5,703 bases of DNA from the NCBI GenBank assembly GCA_938030915.1, contig CALHIO010000157.1:1-5703 (forward strand), read 5' to 3'. Both the position numbers and the translations under genes were made by a program. This document shows positions 1 to 5,703 of this stretch, piece after piece. Position 1 is the stretch's first letter; every line of letters starts with the position of its first letter. Source of the DNA: an uncultured Gemmatimonadota bacterium. GTDB lineage: Bacteria; Gemmatimonadota; Gemmatimonadetes; Longimicrobiales; Gaopeijiaceae. The notes beneath the pieces were generated by a model. It was not told the DNA's origin. It made no database searches and was given only the letters and a program-made list of their open reading frames with translations.

Positions 1-22
1 TCCAGCACACTCGACCCACTCC

Positions 23-385
23 ATGGCAGCGAAACAGCGCGGACCCCAGCAGTCGATGAAAGGCTTCCGGCCCGGCAAGGAGCCGGCCCACCTCAAGAAG
101 CGCCGAGCCAAGGCGCAGCTCGGCTCGAACGCGTCGTGGGGTCAGAAGCAGGCCGTCGAGGCGGTCGCCGGAAAAAGCCCCAAGGAGGTCCAGGCGATGG
201 TGACGCGCTGGAGCACCGGACTCTTCGTCGCCACCGGGGTTCTCTCCATCGGAGGCGTGTTCCTGTACGGCTGGTCCACGCCCGTCGGCGTCACCGTACA
301 CGTGTGTGCCGCGCTGATGGCATTCCTCGGCTTCCGACTCCGCAAGTCAGGGGCAGGCCTCGTGGAGATGGCCGGGTCGCTCTGA
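23..385 (+). CDS. Small two-helix membrane protein of unknown function
   Basis: I do not recognise this 120-residue protein. It has a strongly basic, glycine- and proline-containing N-terminal half (about residues 4-57, with the cluster HLKKRRAKAQ at 23-32). Two hydrophobic segments follow, at about residues 65-83 and 87-104, separated by a short turn (GWSTPVG), and the tail is short and basic. This suggests an inner-membrane hairpin with both ends in the cytoplasm under the positive-inside rule. There is no signal peptide and no catalytic motif. Start choice is uncertain. ATG at 23 has no visible ribosome-binding site, an in-frame ATG at 56 (MKGFRPGKE) is an alternative, and the frame stays open to the left edge, so the gene could begin outside the window. 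It ends 92 bases before the stop of the convergent propeller gene, with a tandem repeat between. High-GC codon use and a coherent membrane pattern argue that it is real. Confidence 0.72.
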   Translation: MAAKQRGPQQSMKGFRPGKEPAHLKKRRAKAQLGSNASWGQKQAVEAVAGKSPKEVQAMVTRWSTGLFVATGVLSIGGVFLYGWSTPVGVTVHVCAALMAFLGFRLRKSGAGLVEMAGSL

Positions 386-402
386 CGCATCCCGGGTCCG
401 TC

Positions 403-468
403 GCCGGGAGTTCGCCAGGCTGTAGCCGGGAGTTCGCCAGGCCGTAGCCGGGAGTTCGCCGGGCCGTA
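403..468. repeat. Three tandem 22-bp hairpin-forming repeats
   Basis: Three head-to-tail units lie at 403-424, 425-446 and 447-468. Each has an 18-nt core GCCGGGAGTTCGCCAGGC followed by a 4-nt linker (TGTA or CGTA). The third core differs by one base (CCGGGC at its end). Each core can fold on itself: GCC.GG pairs with CC.GGC around a loop of AGTTCG, with one mismatch in the stem. A decayed fourth copy may follow at 469-480. The array fills most of the gap between two convergent genes, a position typical of intergenic repeats or bidirectional transcription ends. No T-run follows, so a classical intrinsic terminator is not supported. Confidence 0.85.
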
Positions 469-477
469 ACTGGCAGG

Positions 478-2850
478 TCAGCTCACGGGCGGCCGCACCC
501 TCATGATGAACAGCCCCTCGCGGACACTCGTGAAGATCACCAGACCGTCCTCGAAAAACGGATAGTTGCTCCACGCACCGCTCTCCGAGGAGCTGTGCCC
601 CGGTCCGTTCTCGTTGTACGGCGCACTGTCGAAGAAGGCGATTTCACGGGGATTCGCGCGGTCGCTGATGTCGAGGACACGAAGACCACTTCCGTAGTTC
701 GACTGGTACATCCGGTTCCCGACGATATAGAGGTTGTGATCGGACGCGGGTACGGGACCGATGTACTCATTCGCGACGACCGGATCATCCAGCTGGGTCA
801 GGTCCCAGACGATCGTTCTCGTTCCGCTCACATTTCCGGCCAGCTCGTCGAGCTCGTCGTTCATGTAGAAGTACCGCTGCTCTTCGTCGAACCAACCCTG
901 GTGCGCGTACGCAACGTTCGGATAACTCATCCGGGCGACCGTGACCGGATTCGCCTTGTCGGTCACGTCGGCGATGTTGATCTCGGACTCGTTGGAGCCG
1001 ACACAGATCTGCCGACCGGTGTAGCGGTCGTCGGGACCTTCGTACATGAGGCATTGCGCGTCGTGCGTGTACCCCCGGGCACCAGGGCTCGCCGTGTCGG
1101 AGTAGCAGCCCGCGAAGACCGGGTTGAGCGGATCACCCGCGTCGACCATGTGAAGTCCTCCACCACATGTCCGACCCCCTCCGTTCGCCGCCACGATGTA
1201 GAGGAACTTCGAGGCGGTATCGGCTACGACGTTGTGGGCGCTGAAGATCTCGCGATACGTGTTGTCCGGCTCGAAGTCGACCGGCTCGTCACCGACCGCA
1301 CGCAGCCTAGTCAGGTCGAAGACCTGCATCCCGTGCGCGCGCGCTCCGTCCGACACGATGTATGCGTAGTTGTCGATCACCTTGATATCGCGCCAGACCG
1401 AGGGTGGCGATCCGACCGTGCGAGGAAGGTTGCCCTTAAGTCTCGGAGCAGCGGGGTCGGTCACGTCCACGAAGGAAGCACCATCCCGACGTGCGATGAG
1501 AGCGTAGCGGCGACCCGTCTCGCGGTCCGTCCAGCCCCAGATGTCGTTCACCCAGACGCCTCTCTCGCCGCCCAGATCGTCGACCGTCATGTGGCCGACC
1601 AGCTCCATGTTCGTGCATGGGAACTCGGTCATCACCCCTTCGTCGCACCGATCACCCGTGTTGAGGGCGGACCCGATGCGAAAGATGTGCCCCTCGAGGA
1701 GGTCACGCGCAGCCCAATCGCCGTCGGTTCGAGAGAGCGCCATGACCCGGCCCTCACCGAAGTCACGGCTCGGCATCGACACGACGGCCTCGTCCCCGGA
1801 CGCGGCGACGGCGTATCCGAAGCCGAGAGGCCACGATGCCCCCGACGTGTCGTCCGGGTCGAGACGCTCGGGGTCGCCCCAACCATTGGCTGAGGCGGCG
1901 AACCGGAAGACCCGACCGTTCCGGCGATCGATGCCGGGCGCGCCGACCCAGAGTTCCTCTCCCACCAGCCCGATCGAGAAGCCGAACTGAGATCCGTCGG
2001 GCTCGAGCGGGGATTCCAGCGTGGCCGACGAGGACCAGCCCCCGGTCGCATCGGCTTCGAGGACGACGACCACGGCCGCCCCGGGGGCGCCGACGAATGC
2101 CTGCGTATCACTCATCCGGATGCTCGTCCCTGCCGCGGCGCGCTCGACCGTTGCCGCCGGGGGTAACGAAACGCGCGTCATCGCGCTCCAGGCACCGTCT
2201 GCTCCACGTACGGTGGCATATGCGCTGCCCCGCCCCTGATTGGAGCCAGGGGCGCCGATGAGGAGTCGGTCGGAGTACCACGCGAGCGCAGCTCCGAACT
2301 CCGAAGCTCCCGATCCGCTGTCGGGCGCCATCGTCACCTCGAGCCCCCACTCACCTCCGCTCCGCCGGAAGCTGTGAACCACGCCGGTCCCCGCCGACTC
2401 TGGTGCCCCGACCAGCAGTTCATCGCCCAAAAGCAGGAGAGCTGCTCCGAATTCACCCGTGCTTTCGACGCCAGGAGCCGTGATCGTAGCCTCGATCGTC
2501 CACGTATCGGTGCGCTCCCCCCGGGTGAACACGTATACCGAGCCCGATCCCTCGTGCTTCCTGGGTGCACCGACGACGAGTGTGTTGCCGTCGATCGCGA
2601 CCGCGCGTCCGAAATCGTCCATGCGCGAGGAGTCGGGCGCCGTGAGCCGTTGCTCCTGCTGCCAGCTCGCTGAGGTGGAGCGTGCGTACGTGTACACCGT
2701 GCCCGGTCCATACCAGTTCACCGGCTGCCCGATGACGAGCTCGTCCGCCGTCATGTCGACTGCCCGGCCAAAGTTGGGCTCCTGCCCCAGAACGGGTGTC
2801 GCGAAGCAGAGGACGGCCGGAAGGATGAAGGACCTGAGAGACGTCCGCAT
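478..2850 (-). CDS. Secreted FG-GAP / choice-of-anchor B double beta-propeller protein
   Basis: This 790-residue exported protein joins two repeat domains. Residues 1-22 form a signal peptide (basic N-end, FILPAVLCFA core, cleavage probable after VLG). Residues 23-360 hold seven FG-GAP-type repeats of the form FG..V...L.VGAP, at about 27, 80, 134, 185, 240, 289 and 344. Seven repeats match an integrin-like seven-bladed propeller. From about 396 to the end the sequence matches the choice-of-anchor B family, with LVIVD-like strands such as FVDVTDPAAP, MQVFDLTRL, LHMVDAGDPLNP, INIADVTDKANP, IVWDLTQLDDP and LRVLDISDRANP. Motifs THDAQC, AHQGW and DHNLY also fit. All six mature cysteines (402, 412, 562, 582, 600, 616) lie in this second domain. 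The family is named for varied C-terminal sorting signals, but this protein stops right after the domain (GLFIMRVRPPVS) with no visible anchor. The ATG at 2850 was preferred to one at 2994 because the longer form would bury the signal peptide. Substrate and role are unknown; surface binding or adhesion is a guess. Confidence 0.93.
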   Translation of the reverse strand: MRTSLRSFILPAVLCFATPVLGQEPNFGRAVDMTADELVIGQPVNWYGPGTVYTYARSTSASWQQEQRLTAPDSSRMDDFGRAVAIDGNTLVVGAPRKHEGSGSVYVFTRGERTDTWTIEATITAPGVESTGEFGAALLLLGDELLVGAPESAGTGVVHSFRRSGGEWGLEVTMAPDSGSGASEFGAALAWYSDRLLIGAPGSNQGRGSAYATVRGADGAWSAMTRVSLPPAATVERAAAGTSIRMSDTQAFVGAPGAAVVVVLEADATGGWSSSATLESPLEPDGSQFGFSIGLVGEELWVGAPGIDRRNGRVFRFAASANGWGDPERLDPDDTSGASWPLGFGYAVAASGDEAVVSMPSRDFGEGRVMALSRTDGDWAARDLLEGHIFRIGSALNTGDRCDEGVMTEFPCTNMELVGHMTVDDLGGERGVWVNDIWGWTDRETGRRYALIARRDGASFVDVTDPAAPRLKGNLPRTVGSPPSVWRDIKVIDNYAYIVSDGARAHGMQVFDLTRLRAVGDEPVDFEPDNTYREIFSAHNVVADTASKFLYIVAANGGGRTCGGGLHMVDAGDPLNPVFAGCYSDTASPGARGYTHDAQCLMYEGPDDRYTGRQICVGSNESEINIADVTDKANPVTVARMSYPNVAYAHQGWFDEEQRYFYMNDELDELAGNVSGTRTIVWDLTQLDDPVVANEYIGPVPASDHNLYIVGNRMYQSNYGSGLRVLDISDRANPREIAFFDSAPYNENGPGHSSSESGAWSNYPFFEDGLVIFTSVREGLFIMRVRPPVS

Positions 2851-2902
2851 ATCAGTTCTCGAAATTGGTGGAGGGAACGGGGTCCCGGAAGGTCTACGAC
2901 AA

Positions 2903-2934
2903 CCGCGTCCGCCGACAAGGGAGTCGGAACGCGG
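2903..2934. promoter_or_regulatory. Imperfect inverted repeat between divergent genes
   Basis: A two-part stem is visible: CCGCG (2903-2907) pairs with CGCGG (2930-2934), and CCGAC (2912-2916) pairs with GTCGG (2923-2927). They close a 6-nt loop, with an asymmetric internal bulge of 4 and 2 nt. It lies 53 bases upstream of the propeller start codon and 126 bases upstream of the thioredoxin start. If the propeller transcript begins near 2970, the stem would be in its 5' leader; otherwise it could be an operator. GC-rich DNA forms such stems by chance fairly often. Confidence 0.35.
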
Positions 2935-2976
2935 AGAACTGTGCGCGCAGCACGAGAGAGAGTGAGCCAGGCATGC

Positions 2977-3005
2977 CTTATACTTGATGACCAACCTGGA
3001 TTCGA
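2977..3005 (-). promoter_or_regulatory. Weak candidate promoter for the propeller gene
   Basis: The most A/T-rich spot in the 210-bp divergent intergenic region is CTTATACTTG at 2977-2986. On the minus strand it reads TATAAG (2977-2982, five of six matches to the -10 consensus), with TCGAAT (3000-3005, three of six matches to -35) at a 17-base spacing. On the plus strand the same spot reads TATACT (2979-2984), which could serve the thioredoxin gene about 75 bases downstream, but no -35 is seen there. Sigma-70-like rules may not hold in this organism. Confidence 0.25.
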
Positions 3006-3060
3006 CCGGAGCATATCGGACGTGACCGACAAGGCACGCAGCCCGCGCACACGAACGTTG

Positions 3061-3618
3061 ATGGACTCACGACGTCGATCCGCCGGTATGCTGGCACTCG
3101 TCCTCGGCGGGTTCACCGTGGCGTCGTCGGGGTGTACGCCGGAGCAGCCGCCCCGGCCGGGCGATCGAATTCCCGACTCGGCGCTGGAAGTGATCGACCC
3201 GACAGCCACCGAATGGTCGTCCGGCGACCGACTCCGGTTGTCCGACCTCGAAGGCCGCCCGGTCCTGATCGACTTCTGGGCCTCCTGGTGTCCGCCGTGT
3301 CTCGAGCAGCATGAGCACGTGAGCGCCGTAGCCGAGCGCTATGGCGACCGAATCGCCGTCCTTGGCGTTCTCGTCGACGACACTCCGGCGAACGCCCTCC
3401 GCTGGATGGAGGAGCAGGGTGCGACCTATCCGACCGTGCAGGAAGTGGACGGCAGCCTCGAGGACGCCTTCTGGATTCCCGCGACGGGACTACCCCACCT
3501 GGCCCTCATCGACCAGAACCGACGGCTCGTATGGCACAGGCTCGGGGCTTCGGCCAACGGAATCCCGGAGGAGGTTCTGGCTCAGCTCGACGCGCTTCTC
3601 AGCGAGCGTCAGCCCTGA
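3061..3618 (+). CDS. TlpA/DsbE-like thioredoxin-fold protein, probable lipoprotein
   Basis: This 185-residue extracytoplasmic thiol-disulfide oxidoreductase belongs to the TlpA/ResA/CcmG class. Residues 1-25 form a signal sequence (DSRRRS, then a hydrophobic core, then SSGC), with Cys25 a candidate lipidation site. The lipobox is imperfect because Ser, not Leu, sits at -3, so plain signal peptidase I cleavage is possible. The thioredoxin domain spans about 34-181. It has VLIDFWASWCPPC with the redox pair Cys77/Cys80, the central stretch NALRWMEEQGATYP resembling CcmG proteins, and GLPHLALID with Pro145 as the likely cis-proline. Family members keep thiols reduced in the cell envelope, often for cytochrome c maturation, but no cytochrome or ccm gene is in the window. 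ATG at 3061 was chosen over a GTG at 2941 in the same frame because it puts the signal sequence at the N-terminus; no clear ribosome-binding site is visible. The gene is divergent from the propeller gene and convergent with the CoA ligase. Confidence 0.92.
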   Translation: MDSRRRSAGMLALVLGGFTVASSGCTPEQPPRPGDRIPDSALEVIDPTATEWSSGDRLRLSDLEGRPVLIDFWASWCPPCLEQHEHVSAVAERYGDRIAVLGVLVDDTPANALRWMEEQGATYPTVQEVDGSLEDAFWIPATGLPHLALIDQNRRLVWHRLGASANGIPEEVLAQLDALLSERQP

Positions 3619-3626
3619 GCGGGTTC

Positions 3627-3643
3627 AGCCGACCGATCCGGCT
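3627..3643. terminator. Weak stem-loop between convergent genes
   Basis: In the 55-bp gap between the stops of the thioredoxin and CoA ligase genes, AGCCG (3627-3631) pairs perfectly with CGGCT (3639-3643) across a 7-nt loop. No T-run follows on either strand, only a short TTTCT at 3655-3659. It might serve as a shared transcription end, but the stem is short. Confidence 0.25.
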
Positions 3644-3673
3644 CATCTCCCCGATTTCTGATCGCGACGTTCC

Positions 3674-5230
3674 CTACCGCAGCCGGAAGCGCTGAATCTT
3701 CCCGGTCGCGGTCTTGGGCAGCTGATCCACGAACTCGATCCAGCGGGGCCGCTTGTACGCCGCCATCCGATCGACACAGTGCTCGACCAGCCGATCCACC
3801 ATGTCGTCCCCCGCCCCGCCCGGCTCGTGCAGTACCACGAACGCTTTCGGCTTGACCAGCCCTGCGTTGTCCTCCACCCCCACGACCGCGCACTCGAGGA
3901 CCGCATCGTGCTCGATCAGGGTGCTCTCGACTTCCACCGGTGACACCCAGATCCCTCCGACCTTGAGCATGTCGTCACTCCGGCCGGCGTGCCAGAAATA
4001 CCCGTCCTCGTCCTCGTAGTACTTGTCGCCCGTATCGAGCCACTCGCCCTGGAAGACCTCCCGCGACCGCTCCGACTGGTGCAGATAGAAAAGCGCCGCC
4101 GTCTCCCCCTTGATCTGGAGAGTGCCGACATCGCCCGTCTCCACCGCGACCCCTTCGTCATCGACGATCCGGCACTCGTAACCGGGCACGGGCTTCCCGC
4201 TGCTCCCCGGGCGGATGTCACCCGGCCGATTCGAGATGAAGATGTGGAAATTCTCCGTCGAGCCGATCCCGTCGATGATGTCCAGTCCGGTCCGCTCGTT
4301 GAACGCCTGCCACACGGGCGCAGGTAGCGCCTCACCCGCGGAGACACCGAGTCGAAGCGACGAGAGATCGTACCGCTCGGTGAAGTCGTCGATGGCCAGG
4401 ATCGACGCATACCCGGTAGGTGCGTTGTACAGGATCGTGGGCCGGAAACGATCGATGACGCCGAGCACGTCAGCCGCCTGACGGGGACTCCCTGGATACA
4501 GAACGACCGACGCACCCACCCACCACGGGAAGAGCAGATTCCCGCCGAGCCCGAACGTGAAGAAGAGCTTGGCGACGGAGAAGGTACGGTCGTCCTGCGA
4601 AAGCCCGAGCACGTCCGCCCCCCAAAGCTGGGCCGTCAACGCATAGTCACGGTGGGCATGGAAGATGCCCTTCGGCTGACCGGTCGTGCCGCTCGAATAG
4701 TTGAGGGTGCCGAAGTCGTCACGGTGGACACGTTCGGCCGCCAGTTGCTCGCTCTCGTCTGCGATCCACTCCTCGTACGTCACCCCGAGGTCGAGTGCAT
4801 CGTCGTGCGCGACGACGACGATGTGTTCGACCCTCGTGTCCTCGTTCATCGACTCGGTCGCGATCTCGCGGAGCGCGCTGTGAACGAGGAGGACCCGGGC
4901 ATCGGAGTCGATCAGGATATGCCGGAGCTCTCGTGCCGTGAGAAGCGTATTCATCCCGACGGCGACGGCCCCGATCTTGAGGCACGCGAAGAACGAAATC
5001 GCCCACTCCGCACAATCGAGACACAGGATCGCCACACGATCCCCCGGGCGCACACCGAGGGCCTTCATCGCATTGCCGACGCGATTCACTTCGGCGGATA
5101 CCTGGCCGAAGGTCAGCTTCCGCTCCGCGGTGATCAGCGCCTGCGCGTCAGCCCGGTGCTCGAGGTTGCGCTCGAGGATGTCGACCGCGTTGTACCAGAC
5201 CGGCAGATCCGCTGCCTTCCGCGGGATCAC
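3674..5230 (-). CDS. Benzoate-CoA ligase family protein (aryl/acyl-CoA synthetase)
   Basis: This 518-residue cytoplasmic enzyme of the adenylate-forming (ANL) superfamily activates a carboxylic acid to an acyl-AMP and then to the CoA thioester. The core motifs are intact: the P-loop YSSGTTGQPKG (178-188), GIGSTENFHIFISN (321-334), EWLDTGD with Asp402 as the ribose-binding acid, GRSDD with Arg417 and the hinge MLKVGG (421-426), and PKTATGKIQR with catalytic Lys511. STENFHIFISN closely resembles the benzoate-CoA ligase signature, and length and start point fit that family. The exact acid (benzoate, hydroxybenzoate, aminobenzoate or other) cannot be told, and no ring-degradation genes are nearby. 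The start is GTG at 5230, overlapping the stop of the RAM-domain gene by 4 bases (GTGA), with GAAGGGA upstream as a plausible ribosome-binding site. The two genes are therefore probably one translationally coupled unit. Confidence 0.93.
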   Translation of the reverse strand: MIPRKAADLPVWYNAVDILERNLEHRADAQALITAERKLTFGQVSAEVNRVGNAMKALGVRPGDRVAILCLDCAEWAISFFACLKIGAVAVGMNTLLTARELRHILIDSDARVLLVHSALREIATESMNEDTRVEHIVVVAHDDALDLGVTYEEWIADESEQLAAERVHRDDFGTLNYSSGTTGQPKGIFHAHRDYALTAQLWGADVLGLSQDDRTFSVAKLFFTFGLGGNLLFPWWVGASVVLYPGSPRQAADVLGVIDRFRPTILYNAPTGYASILAIDDFTERYDLSSLRLGVSAGEALPAPVWQAFNERTGLDIIDGIGSTENFHIFISNRPGDIRPGSSGKPVPGYECRIVDDEGVAVETGDVGTLQIKGETAALFYLHQSERSREVFQGEWLDTGDKYYEDEDGYFWHAGRSDDMLKVGGIWVSPVEVESTLIEHDAVLECAVVGVEDNAGLVKPKAFVVLHEPGGAGDDMVDRLVEHCVDRMAAYKRPRWIEFVDQLPKTATGKIQRFRLR

Positions 5231-5496
5231 GGAGCAAAGATCCCTTCGATCTCCTCCCGCGAATAGACGCGGAAGGCGATCAACGTCTCGGTGCGGGCGA
5301 TGCCGTCGAGGTGGCGGATCCTTCCGCTCACGATGTCCGCGACGTCCTGGTTCTCGCGAACCCGCAGGATCGCGACGAGATCGTAGCGACCCGCGACGGA
5401 AAAGACCTCCGGCACCCCGTCGATCTCGACGAGCTGCTGCGCGAGGTCCTGGATCTTGTCTGCTTCGGCTTCGATGAGAACGACGGCACTGACCAT
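5227..5496 (-). CDS. Stand-alone Lrp/AsnC ligand-binding (RAM) domain protein
   Basis: This 89-residue protein consists only of the AsnC-type ligand-binding domain, with no helix-turn-helix. It shows the usual beta-alpha-beta-beta-alpha-beta order: VSAVVLIEA strand (2-10), helix (11-24), IDGVPEVFSV (25-34), the signature AGRYDLVAILRV (35-46), helix (50-62) and RTETLIAFRVYS (68-79). RAM domains assemble as dimers or higher oligomers and bind amino acids or other small effectors at subunit interfaces. Without a DNA-binding part it may be a metabolite sensor or a modulator of a full Lrp protein. The ATG at 5496 was chosen because the domain begins there in this family; an upstream in-frame ATG at 5544 would add 16 unrelated residues and falls within a candidate promoter. 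A weak AGGCG lies 4 bases before the start. Its stop overlaps the GTG start of the CoA ligase. Confidence 0.92.
   Translation of the reverse strand: MVSAVVLIEAEADKIQDLAQQLVEIDGVPEVFSVAGRYDLVAILRVRENQDVADIVSGRIRHLDGIARTETLIAFRVYSREEIEGIFAP
5241..5247 (-). promoter_or_regulatory. Ribosome-binding site supporting the GTG start of the CoA ligase
   Basis: GAAGGGA on the minus strand lies 10 bases upstream of the GTG at 5230, inside the end of the RAM-domain gene. It supports GTG as the true start, together with the GTGA stop/start overlap. The spacing is slightly long. Confidence 0.4.
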
Positions 5497-5542
5497 GGTT
5501 CGCCTGTCATACGTGTAAGAGAGTCGGGGAGCCTCGGGCCAC

Positions 5543-5571
5543 ATGATGAAGCGCGACCGCGGACGGGTAAA
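5543..5571 (-). promoter_or_regulatory. Candidate promoter for the RAM / CoA ligase unit
   Basis: On the minus strand, TTTACC (5566-5571) and CATCAT (5543-5548) are separated by exactly 17 bases. Each matches the sigma-70 consensus at four of six positions. Transcription would begin near 5536 and leave a leader of about 40 bases before the ATG at 5496, which fits the chosen start. The upstream gene ends only 90 bases away on the same strand, so read-through is an alternative. Confidence 0.3.
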
Positions 5572-5586
5572 GCACGCGCGTTCTGG

Positions 5587-5703
5587 TCAGGACCCAACCA
5601 CGACCTCGTCGATGAAGATCCATCCGCTGATCCCCGACCCTGGATGCCACGAGGGCAATGCGGCATGACCGCTCGCCCGCACCCGGACGTACCGAACCGG
5701 AAC
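5587..5703 (-). CDS. C-terminus of a probable glycoside hydrolase (family 20-like), cut by window edge
   Basis: The last 38 codons and TGA stop of a gene that begins beyond the right edge. The residues include RYVRVRASG, then LPSWHPGSG, then GWIFIDEVVV. As I recall it, the pattern RYVRV...LP.WHPG.G...W.F.DEI.V is characteristic of the C-terminal beta-sandwich domain (F5/8 type C-like) of beta-N-acetylhexosaminidases of glycoside hydrolase family 20 and some related hydrolases. The open frame has no internal stop and keeps this motif spacing, so it is very likely coding. The catalytic part is not visible, so the enzyme class is inferred only from the tail. It lies 90 bases upstream of the RAM-domain gene on the same strand. 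Confidence 0.65.
   Translation of the reverse strand, partial: VPVRYVRVRASGHAALPSWHPGSGISGWIFIDEVVVGS

Noticed and set aside
595..1893. Long plus-strand open frame (432 codons) opposite the propeller gene
   Set aside because: It is antisense to a clearly recognised protein. Its translation is rich in Arg, Val and Asp without domain motifs, as expected from a mirrored high-GC coding frame.
2851..2994. 48-codon N-terminal extension of the propeller gene to an ATG at 2994
   Set aside because: It would bury the signal peptide inside the protein and has no signal-like features itself.
2941..3060. 40-codon N-terminal extension of the thioredoxin gene from a GTG at 2941
   Set aside because: The signal sequence and candidate lipidation cysteine fit a start at 3061, and the extension overlaps the candidate promoter area.
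3916..4515. Minus-strand open frame (199 codons) inside the CoA ligase in another frame
   Set aside because: It is Ser/Arg-rich low-complexity translation typical of an out-of-frame reading; the ligase frame explains the region.
4652..5266. Plus-strand open frame (204 codons) opposite the CoA ligase
   Set aside because: It is antisense to conserved ligase motifs and has no independent motif; a shadow of GC-rich codon use.
5497..5544. 16-codon extension of the RAM-domain gene to an ATG at 5544
   Set aside because: Family proteins begin at MVSAVVLI. The extension is unlike the domain and overlaps a plausible -10 element.
5551..5579. GCGCG...CGCGC inverted repeat downstream of the hydrolase stop as a terminator
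   Set aside because: Five alternating G/C pairs around a 19-base loop with no T-run are expected by chance in this composition.

Overview
This is a high-GC bacterial chromosomal window with six genes: four complete, one complete from its likely start but possibly extending past the left edge, and one cut by the right edge. GC richness, weak Shine-Dalgarno signals and the mix of families (choice-of-anchor B propeller, TlpA-like thioredoxin, stand-alone AsnC/RAM protein, benzoate-type CoA ligase) would fit a Gemmatimonadota-like or other high-GC environmental bacterium. That placement is an impression from protein flavour and was not tested. No mobile element, CRISPR array, tRNA or rRNA was seen.

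Layout, left to right. A small two-helix membrane protein of unknown function (23-385, +) converges on a large secreted double-propeller protein (478-2850, -). The 92-bp gap between them holds three tandem copies of a 22-bp hairpin-forming repeat. The propeller gene is divergent from a TlpA/DsbE-like thioredoxin, probably a lipoprotein (3061-3618, +). Their shared 210-bp intergenic region carries an imperfect inverted repeat, a 9-bp direct repeat and one A/T-rich candidate promoter core. The thioredoxin gene in turn converges on a two-gene minus-strand unit: a stand-alone Lrp/AsnC ligand-binding (RAM) domain protein (5227-5496), followed with a 4-base GTGA overlap by a benzoate-CoA-ligase-family enzyme (3674-5230). 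Upstream on the same strand, the right edge holds the last 38 codons of what looks like a glycoside hydrolase (family 20 type C-terminus).

How the genes may relate. The translational overlap ties the RAM protein to the aryl-CoA ligase, suggesting a small-molecule sensor produced together with an acyl/aryl-activating enzyme. The propeller protein and the thioredoxin are both predicted to be exported, and all six mature cysteines of the propeller protein lie in its second domain. A thiol-redox link is possible but is inference only. Nothing here forms a recognisable defence, secretion or biosynthetic system. The points most worth a second look are the two-propeller architecture with its histidine register, the GTGA-coupled sensor/ligase pair and the hairpin tandem repeat.
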